The position numbers and the translations under genes are program-made. A DNA stretch of 20,774 nt from JBOGFC01 sp050742155 (GTDB taxonomy: Bacteria; Actinomycetota; Acidimicrobiia; Spongiisociales; JALYHC01). Below the pieces are notes generated by a model. The model was not told where the DNA came from and ran no database searches. It saw only the letters and a program-made list of their open reading frames with translations. The number at the start of each line of letters is the position of its first letter. Position 1 is the first letter of the stretch. The stretch covers positions 1 through 20,774 of the forward strand of contig JBOGFC010000193.1 of NCBI GenBank assembly GCA_050742155.1, given 5' to 3'. Below, one piece after another: positions 14,688 to 19,809 of this stretch.

Positions 14688-14718
14688 GGCTGGAGGGCCC
14701 GTAATCGGCCCCCCAGCC
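14688..14718 (-). promoter_or_regulatory. Intergenic stem-loop after the binding-protein gene
   Basis: GGCTGG-A-GGGCC and GGCCC-C-CCAGCC form an 11-bp stem with one A/C mismatch around the loop CGTAATC, between the stop of the substrate-binding gene and the start of the first permease gene. No U-run follows on the minus strand, so it is probably a partial terminator or an mRNA-protecting element. Such elements are well known after binding-protein genes, where more of that protein than of the permeases is needed. Confidence 0.55.
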
Positions 14719-14733
14719 TGATGTCTTTGGCGA

Positions 14734-15963
14734 TCAGTTGCCGAGCACGTCCTGGCCGGCCGAGGTGGTCTCGGCCACCACGTCGTCGATCGACGTCGAA
14801 CCGTCCACCACACCCTGGATGCCGCTGTTGAACACGCCCAGCACGTCACCGAACCCCGGCTTGAACTGCCAGGGGTGGGAGTACTCGGCGCCGTTCACGA
14901 AGCCTTCCAACTCCGGATGGGCCTCTATCCATTGATCCCGCACCGAAGGGCGGGAAGGCATGACCGGGAAGTTCTGAGTGAACTCGATCATCTGCTCCGG
15001 CGCGGTCAGGTAGTTGGCCAGTGCGAACGAAGCGTCCGGGTTGGCCGCCCCCTGGGGGACGCCGTAGCAGACCGTGAAGGCGAAGGTGCCCTGGCCGGCC
15101 GGCCCTTGGGGCAGCTCGGCCACCGCCCAGTTCTTGTCCGGGAAAGTCTCGTTCAGGTAACCGACGATCCAGTTGCCCTCGATCGTCATAGCCGCCTTGC
15201 CCTGCCCGAACGCCTCTCCCGCCCAACCGGCATCCACGTTGGCCGGCACCACGGCATGGCCCTGCTCGTACAGCCCGGCCACGTATTCGAGCGCCTCCCG
15301 GGCCTCCGGGGTGTCAATGGTCATCTCGGTGACCTCGGGGTTGGTGAGCGCCGACCCGTTCTGGAAGAGGAACACTCCCCAGCGGGGATACTCCACCCCG
15401 ATCGACAGGCCGGCCTGGTCCCCCGTGGTGAGAGCCTCGGCGGCCGCCGCCAGCTCGTCCCAGGTGGTGGGGACCGCCACGCCGGCCGCGTCGAGGGCGT
15501 CCTGGTCGTAGACCAGTCCCAAGGTAGAGAAGTCCTTGGGCGGGCAGAAGAAGGTCCCGTCGAAGGTAAAGGCCTCCTGGAGCGATGGGTAGAAGTCGTC
15601 CGGGTTGGCGATCCGTCCTTCGGCCGGAGCCAGCGTCCCGGCATCGACCAGGTCGGGCAGCTTGAAGCTGTCCACGTAGAAGACGTCGGGAGGTTCGCCG
15701 CCCGCCAGCGCTGCCCCCAGCGTGGCGTCGTACTCGGGCACCGGGTTGAACGAGGCGCTGGCCCCGGTCTCGGCGTTGAATCCTTCCACGATGCTGCGCA
15801 GCGCCGCGTCCTCGGCCTCCGAAGAGGCCCAGCCCATGAGCTGCAGCTCCATGCCGGCCAGGTCGACCTCTTCAGCCGGCGGCGCGCCTTCTGGTGCTCG
15901 CGCACAGGCCGCCGCTACCAGGGCCCACACGGCCAGGAGCAAGGTCCATCGGATGTGTCTCAT
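14734..15963 (-). CDS. Sugar ABC transporter substrate-binding lipoprotein (MalE/UgpB type)
   Basis: A 409-residue extracellular solute-binding protein, family 1. The signal peptide (RHIRWTLLLAVWALVAAAC) ends in a slightly atypical lipobox with cysteine 20, followed by an Ala/Pro/Glu-rich linker. The mature protein has the family pattern LQLMGWASSEAEDAALRSIVEGFNAETGASASFNPV, GGEPPDVFYVDSFKLPDLVDAGTLAPAE, a GLVYDQDALDAAGVAVPTTWDEL hinge and GKAAMTIEGNWIVGYL. Aromatic residues typical of sugar-binding clefts are abundant. A strong AGGAGGGG ribosome binding site precedes the ATG. It is first of a three-gene operon with the two permeases. The sugar is not determinable; maltodextrin is suggested only by context. 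Confidence 0.9.
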   Translation of the reverse strand: MRHIRWTLLLAVWALVAAACARAPEGAPPAEEVDLAGMELQLMGWASSEAEDAALRSIVEGFNAETGASASFNPVPEYDATLGAALAGGEPPDVFYVDSFKLPDLVDAGTLAPAEGRIANPDDFYPSLQEAFTFDGTFFCPPKDFSTLGLVYDQDALDAAGVAVPTTWDELAAAAEALTTGDQAGLSIGVEYPRWGVFLFQNGSALTNPEVTEMTIDTPEAREALEYVAGLYEQGHAVVPANVDAGWAGEAFGQGKAAMTIEGNWIVGYLNETFPDKNWAVAELPQGPAGQGTFAFTVCYGVPQGAANPDASFALANYLTAPEQMIEFTQNFPVMPSRPSVRDQWIEAHPELEGFVNGAEYSHPWQFKPGFGDVLGVFNSGIQGVVDGSTSIDDVVAETTSAGQDVLGN

Positions 15964-15978
15964 GTCCCCTCCTCAGCT

Positions 15979-15992
15979 TGGCGAGCTCGCCA
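15979..15992. promoter_or_regulatory. Perfect 14-bp palindrome, candidate operator of the sugar ABC operon
   Basis: TGGCGAGCTCGCCA is a perfect palindrome in the 5' leader of the binding-protein gene, ending 15 bp before the ATG and just upstream of the Shine-Dalgarno. Its size and centre would suit a LacI-family repressor of the kind that usually controls such operons. A possible -10 box TAGCAT (minus strand, plus 16007-16012) lies upstream, so a bound repressor would act as a roadblock. No LacI gene is in the window. Confidence 0.45.
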
Positions 15993-16148
15993 TGAGCCGC
16001 GCCGCGATGCTATCAAGCCATCTGGGGGCGTGTGAGAGGAGGGAGCATGATCGACCGTTCGGTGCCTCGGCCATTCGAGTATTCGTGGGGAAGCGGCCAG
16101 ATCGAAGAAGCCTCATATACCGGCCGCCACCACCGGCCGACCATTGGC

Positions 16149-16325
16149 TTAGGCCTTGCGGATCCCGGCCAGCAGGGCGGCCTCCCGATGCTCGTCGAGC
16201 TCTGCCACCCCGTGCTCGCTCCGGGCGTGCTCGCGGGTCTTGGCGACTATCTCTTCCTCGGTGTCCCCCTCGATGCGCTCCTCGCAGCCGTCGAAGAGCA
16301 ATTCGCATCTGAGGATGTTGCCCAT
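16149..16325 (-). CDS. DUF1059 family small protein
   Basis: A 58-residue protein beginning MGNILRCELLFDGCEERIEGDTEEEIVAKTREHARSEHG. The arrangement of Cys7 and Cys14 early, the 'G-x-T-E-E-E' turn and the helix ending 'HA-x-x-x-HG' matches DUF1059, a widespread family of small soluble proteins with no known function; the Cys/His residues could bind a metal. The ATG at 16325 is preceded by AAAGGAG with ideal spacing, so a longer in-frame extension upstream is not used. It lies 65 bp downstream of the PLP-enzyme gene on the same strand and may be cotranscribed. The 185-bp gap after it (15964-16148) holds only the sugar-operon leader and a small CGGCCG stem at about 16121-16139. Confidence 0.8.
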   Translation of the reverse strand: MGNILRCELLFDGCEERIEGDTEEEIVAKTREHARSEHGVAELDEHREAALLAGIRKA

Positions 16326-16390
16326 AGTGCTCCTTTCGCTCGACACTGTTCCCTCGCAGAGGCGGGGCGCAAACCCCCTCCCCCCAAGGA

Positions 16391-17590
16391 TCAGCCCAGC
16401 GCCTGCTCCAGGTCGGCGCACAGGTCGTCCGGTTCTTCCAGGCCGATCGAGACCCGGAAGATCCCGTCACCGGCCAACTCCCGATAGCGGCGCAGGTGCT
16501 CCTCGTCGAGGCGGAACGACGAGGTCTGCATGCGTCCGGTGTCGAGGTAGAAGATGAGGCTGCGATGGTGGCCCAGCGACACCGCGTAGTGGAACACCTC
16601 GAGGCGCTCCACGAATCGCCGGGCCATCGCCCACCCGTCCTCCACCTGGAAGGTGAGCATCCCCGAGAAGTTCTCCATCTGTCGCTTGGCCAGGTCGTGC
16701 TGGGGATGGGACGGGAGGCCCGGATACGTCACCTTGGTCACCCGGGGATGCTCCTCGAGGAAGCGAGCCACCTTCAGGGCGCCCTCCTCGTGGGCGGCCA
16801 TCCGAAGAGGGAGGGTGACCAGGCCTCGCATCACCAGCCAGGCGTTGAAGGGGCTGAGCACCCCGCCCAGGTGGATGAGGCCCTCCTGGCGGAGCCCGCT
16901 CAGCGCCTCGGCCCGGCCCAGCACCGCCCCGCCTAGGGCGTCGCCGTGGCCCCCCAGGTACTTGGTGAGCGAGTGGACCACGTAGTCGGCGCCCAGCTCG
17001 AGTGGCCGGGTGGACACCGGGGTGGCGAAGGTGGAGTCCACCGCCAGCTCGGCCCCGGACTGGTGGGCCAGCTCGGCCACCGCCGGCAGGTCGGTGAGGC
17101 GCAGGATCGGGTTGGCCGGCGTCTCCGCCCACACCAGCCGGGTGCCGTCCCGGAGGGCTCCCTCCAGCTCGCCGAGGTCGGAGAGGTCCACCGGAGTCAC
17201 CTCGATCCCCATCCGGGGCAGCGTGTCCCGCACCAGCTCGGCGGTACCCGCATAGCCGACCTCGCTCACCACCAGGTGGTCGCCCTTCCCCAGGAGGTGG
17301 AGGAAGAGCGAGCTGACCGCCGCCATCCCGCTGGCGAAGGCCAGCGCCGCCTCGGCCCCTTCCAAGTCGGCCAGCTTGGCCTCGAGGCGGTCCACGGTGG
17401 GGCTCGACCAGCGAGAGTAGATGTAAGGAAGATCCTCGGTCAGGCCCAGCGCCGAGAAGGTGGTGTCCGCCTCGTCCAGGGCGTAGGTGGTGGACATGAC
17501 CAGGTTGGGAGTGGTCGCCCCGGTGACGGGATCAGGCCCTTCCCCCGCATGCACCGCACGGGTCCGTAGGCCGCGTGGTCGCTTCGCCAT
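16391..17590 (-). CDS. Cys/Met-metabolism PLP-dependent enzyme (cystathionine gamma-synthase/lyase family)
   Basis: A 399-residue cytosolic PLP enzyme. Lys210 in VHSLTKYLGGHGD is the Schiff-base lysine. Tyr58 and Arg60 (YIYSRWSSPTVDRLE) are the cofactor-phosphate residues contributed across the dimer, SGMAA is at about 88-92, Tyr113 stacks on the cofactor, ETPANP is at about 156-161, and Asp185 (AVDSTFATP) contacts the ring nitrogen. Two usual Asn positions are Ser here (WSSPT for the common NPT, DSTFATP for DNTFATP). Family members include cystathionine gamma-synthase, cystathionine gamma-lyase, methionine gamma-lyase and O-acetylhomoserine sulfhydrylase; I cannot choose between them. No Shine-Dalgarno is seen; a TACCCT box nine bases before the ATG suggests a leaderless transcript. 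It is divergent from sigma gene 1. Confidence 0.88.
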   Translation of the reverse strand: MAKRPRGLRTRAVHAGEGPDPVTGATTPNLVMSTTYALDEADTTFSALGLTEDLPYIYSRWSSPTVDRLEAKLADLEGAEAALAFASGMAAVSSLFLHLLGKGDHLVVSEVGYAGTAELVRDTLPRMGIEVTPVDLSDLGELEGALRDGTRLVWAETPANPILRLTDLPAVAELAHQSGAELAVDSTFATPVSTRPLELGADYVVHSLTKYLGGHGDALGGAVLGRAEALSGLRQEGLIHLGGVLSPFNAWLVMRGLVTLPLRMAAHEEGALKVARFLEEHPRVTKVTYPGLPSHPQHDLAKRQMENFSGMLTFQVEDGWAMARRFVERLEVFHYAVSLGHHRSLIFYLDTGRMQTSSFRLDEEHLRRYRELAGDGIFRVSIGLEEPDDLCADLEQALG

Positions 17591-17613
17591 AGTGTGTTGA
17601 GGGTAGATGGAAC
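17571..17613. repeat. 43-bp duplicated block, copy 1 (PLP gene 5' end plus sigma promoter -35)
   Basis: It matches 19200-19242 at 40 of 43 positions. The block covers the first seven codons of the PLP gene (minus strand), the short divergent spacer and, at its right edge, the GGAAC -35 element of sigma gene 1. The same arrangement in front of sigma gene 2 marks the start of a tandem duplication. Confidence 0.85.
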
Positions 17614-17637
17614 GCGGGGAGCGGGCTCGTACGTCTA
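17609..17637 (+). promoter_or_regulatory. Candidate ECF-type promoter of sigma gene 1
   Basis: GGAAC (17609-17613) and CGTCTA (17632-17637), separated by 18 bases, resemble the GGAAC/CGTC promoters read by many ECF sigma factors. The expected start site lies about 20 bases before the GTG start, leaving room for the GAAGGTGA ribosome binding site. Autoregulation is inferred. A spacing of 18 is slightly long. Confidence 0.5.
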
Positions 17638-17664
17638 CTGCACAGCATCTGGTGAAGGTGAAGC

Positions 17665-18171
17665 GTGGTGGGAGCTGAAGCTCGCCGACAACCAACCGTG
17701 GAGCTGTCGGTTAGGCGTTTCGACGACTATTACCACCTGCACCATGACCGCGTCTTTCGGGCCCTAGCCCTCACCGTCAACGATGCGGACCTGGCCGCCG
17801 AGGCGACCGATGAGGCAATGGCCCGCACCTACCAGCATTGGCGCTCGGTGAGCGGCTATGCCAACCCAGCCGGCTGGATATACCGAGTGGGCCTCAATTG
17901 GGCGCGCTCGAGATTCCGGCGGCGGCGGCGAGAGGTGGGCGGTCTCGCCATCGATGCGCCGGTCTGGGATCCGGAACCGCTTGATCCTGCGGTCGCCAGG
18001 GCAATTGATTCCCTCCCCCTGCCCTCCCGGTCGGTGATCGTGCTGCGGTTCTTCGTCGACTGGTCGTTGGAAGCGATCGCGGAGGGACTGGGTGTGCCGG
18101 TCGGCACGGTCAAGAGCCGATTGCACCGGGCCCTGCGCCGTTTGGAGGAGTCGCTGGGGGGTCATCCATGA
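17665..18171 (+). CDS. ECF-type RNA polymerase sigma factor (SigE-like), cassette 1
   Basis: A 168-residue group 4 sigma factor. Region 2, about residues 17-85, contains FDDYYHLHHDRVFRALALTVNDADLAAEATDEAMARTYQHW, the core-binding and -10 recognition part. A basic linker RSRFRRRRREV follows. Region 4, about residues 112-160, has LPLPSRSVIVLRFFVDWSLEAIAEGLGVPVGTVKSRLHRALRRL, the helix-turn-helix for the -35 element. GTG at 17665 is preceded by GAAGGTGA; a second GTG follows directly. The stop overlaps the start of the membrane-propeller gene (ATGA), as expected of a sigma/regulator pair. It is a close paralogue of the sigma factor at 19294-19809; one stretch of about 60 bp in region 2 is almost identical in DNA. 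Confidence 0.9.
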   Translation: MVGAEARRQPTVELSVRRFDDYYHLHHDRVFRALALTVNDADLAAEATDEAMARTYQHWRSVSGYANPAGWIYRVGLNWARSRFRRRRREVGGLAIDAPVWDPEPLDPAVARAIDSLPLPSRSVIVLRFFVDWSLEAIAEGLGVPVGTVKSRLHRALRRLEESLGGHP

Positions 18172-19191
18172 CCCTGGAGCGCCGCCTACGCGAGGAGTTG
18201 GCTGGAAAGGCCGCCCGTCTCCCCGGGCCGCGGGCAGACCTCCCCCGCGTGAAGGGCGAGCCGGGCGGCGCCGGACGGCATCCGTGCTGGCTGCCGCGCT
18301 GGTTCTCGTGCTGGTGACCGGAGGGCTGGCCGCCGCAGTTCGCTTGGGTGGTACGGAGCCTTCCCCGGTGGTCGAGCTCCCTGCCACGGCCACCACCGCG
18401 CCGACCACCACGGTGATACCCGCCACCACCGAGGCATCGATTACCACCTCAACATCGACGACTACCACATCGTCCACCACCGTCGAAACCGGCCCGGACA
18501 CCTTGCGGTCTGGACCGGCGGGGAGATGCTGGTCTGGGGAGGAGACGGCGCAAGCTTTGCCCCCCTTCTCGACGGGGCAGCCTATGAACCGGCCGGCGAC
18601 GCCTGGCGGCCGATGAGTGTGTCACCATTTGCGAGCAGCCAAGGCAAGCGGGCGGTCTGGACGGGGGAGGAGTTGATCATCTGGGGTGGCTGCCCCGAAC
18701 CGGAAGGCGCCGCCTACGACCCGGTGACCGACGACTGGAGGGGACTCTCCAGATCGCCATTCAACGGCCGGCTCAACCCTTTCGCCTTCTGGTCCGGTCG
18801 GGAGATGGTCGTATGGGGCGGCTTCGGGGACCCGACGGGCATAACCGGTTGCGGAGACGGGGGTAGCTACCTCTTCGATGGGGCTGCTTACGATCCTGCT
18901 GCCGAAACGTGGAGGGAGCTGGCGGGCCCTCCGGTGCAGGGGAAGGGGGCCGTCTGGACGGGGGAGGAGATGTTCGTATGGGGCTTCTGTGGCGAAGCGG
19001 TAGCGGCCTCTTACGATCCAGACGCCGACGCGTGGCGAGTACTGACCGCCGATCCGGTCCTCGGGAACACCTTCCACGAAACCGTCTGGACCGGGGGAGA
19101 GGCACTGGTGTGGGGCGGGACCATCTTCGAGGGATGCGGCAACGAGAGCCCTGTGGCGGGGGAAGCCGAGGGAGCTCGCTACACACCCTGA
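18168..19191 (+). pseudogene. Frameshifted, truncated membrane-anchored kelch-like propeller protein, cassette 1
   Basis: The ATG overlaps the sigma stop. The first frame gives MTLERRLREELAGKAARLP, resembling the N-terminus of the cassette 2 protein, but hits a stop at 18315. A one-base deletion near 18254-18257 would join it to the frame encoding a membrane helix (SVLAAALVLVLVTGG) and a Thr-rich linker. A second shift near 18490-18499 leads to the frame with five kelch-like repeats of the pattern V/F-W-(T/S)-G-x-E-x-x-(V/I)-W-G (first Trp codons at 18511, 18658, 18790, 18955, 19087), alternating with AAYDP segments. The last repeat breaks off at the place where AAYDP should come (GARYTP, stop 19189), 8 bp before the duplicated block. 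Long intact stretches in each frame mean either recent decay or sequencing indels. Confidence 0.75.
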
Positions 19192-19199
19192 CCACGTGG

Positions 19200-19242
19200 C
19201 CGTGTGGTCGCTTCGCCATAGTCTGTTGAGGGTGGATGGAAC
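19200..19242. repeat. 43-bp duplicated block, copy 2 (remnant of PLP gene 5' end)
   Basis: It matches 17571-17613 with three mismatches. On the minus strand it still reads MAKRPHG, against MAKRPRG at the real PLP gene, but no PLP gene follows, so this is a remnant. The TACCCT box of copy 1 is CACCCT here, in keeping with loss of the minus-strand promoter. The plus-strand GGAAC is kept. Confidence 0.85.
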
Positions 19243-19265
19243 CGTGCGGGTGCGTGGTGCGTGTG
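19238..19265 (+). promoter_or_regulatory. Candidate ECF-type promoter of sigma gene 2
   Basis: GGAAC (19238-19242) and CGTGTG (19260-19265) are 17 bases apart, a normal ECF spacing. The predicted start site near 19272 lies about 22 bases before the GTG at 19294, with GGAGGAGGAGA in between. This also argues against a sigma start at 19261, which would fall inside the -10 element. Confidence 0.5.
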
Positions 19266-19293
19266 CTATGAGATCGGCCTCGGAGGAGGAGAG

Positions 19294-19809
19294 GTGGCGC
19301 AGGTGGCACGAGCGAGTGCCCGTTCAGAGGAGAGGACGGTCCTCTCTCCCAAACGGTTCGAGGACTACTACCGGCTGCACCGCGATTCCGTGCTGCGCGC
19401 CCTGGCTCTCACCCTGCGCGATCCCGACCTGGCCGCCGAAGCGGCCGACGAGGCCATGGCCCGCACCTACCAGCACTGGCGCTCGGTGAGCGGCTACGCC
19501 AACCCGGCCGGCTGGACCTACCGGGTGGGCCTCAACTGGGCCCGCTCCCGCTTCCGCAAGCGGCGGCGGGAGGTGCTCAAGTCCTCCTTCGAGCCGCCCA
19601 CCTGGGACCCGGAGCCTTTCGATCCGGGGCTGGCCAGGGCGATCGGTGCCCTGCCGGTCCACGCCCGCTCGGTGGTGGTCCTGCGGTATTTCCTCGACTG
19701 GTCCCTGGAAGAGATCGGCCAGGCCCTCGACATCCCGGTGGGAACGGCCAAGAGCCGCCTCCACCGGGCCTTACAGCAGCTGCGGAGCACCTTGGAGGTG
19801 CAGCCATGA
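19294..19809 (+). CDS. ECF-type RNA polymerase sigma factor (SigE-like), cassette 2
   Basis: A 171-residue paralogue of the sigma factor at 17665. Region 2 reads FEDYYRLHRDSVLRALALTLRDPDLAAEAADEAMARTYQHW. The following SVSGYANPAGWxYRVGLNWARSRF segment is identical apart from one residue, and region 4 reads LPVHARSVVVLRYFLDWSLEEIGQALDIPVGTAKSRLHRAL. The -35-reading helix is almost unchanged (VGTAKSRLHRAL against VGTVKSRLHRAL), so both proteins probably read similar promoters. GTG 19294 is chosen for its strong GGAGGAGGAGA ribosome binding site and because it gives a length like the paralogue; GTG 19261 is a longer, less likely alternative. The stop overlaps the next ATG (ATGA). Confidence 0.9.
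   Translation: MAQVARASARSEERTVLSPKRFEDYYRLHRDSVLRALALTLRDPDLAAEAADEAMARTYQHWRSVSGYANPAGWTYRVGLNWARSRFRKRRREVLKSSFEPPTWDPEPFDPGLARAIGALPVHARSVVVLRYFLDWSLEEIGQALDIPVGTAKSRLHRALQQLRSTLEVQP

Noticed and set aside
16326..16390. G/C-run stem after the PLP gene as a terminator
   Set aside because: Only four to five base pairs and no T-run; readthrough into the DUF1059 gene is as likely.
16032..16487. Plus-strand frame of 151 codons over the DUF1059 gene
   Set aside because: It runs antisense to a well-supported small gene with a good ribosome binding site and has no recognisable domain.
18370..18490. Thr/Ser codon repeats (ACC/ACG/TCG) as a CRISPR-like or tandem repeat
   Set aside because: They are irregular, have no spacers, and are explained by the Thr-rich linker of the membrane protein.
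18526..19191. Kelch-repeat frame as a separate 221-residue gene starting at ATG 18526
   Set aside because: The first repeat begins upstream of this ATG (Trp codon at 18511) in the same frame, there is no ribosome binding site, and the membrane helix and linker lie just upstream in other frames. A frameshifted gene explains it better.
19261..19293. GTG start giving sigma factor 2 eleven extra residues
   Set aside because: It has no ribosome binding site and falls within the candidate -10 element, while GTG 19294 has a very strong site.
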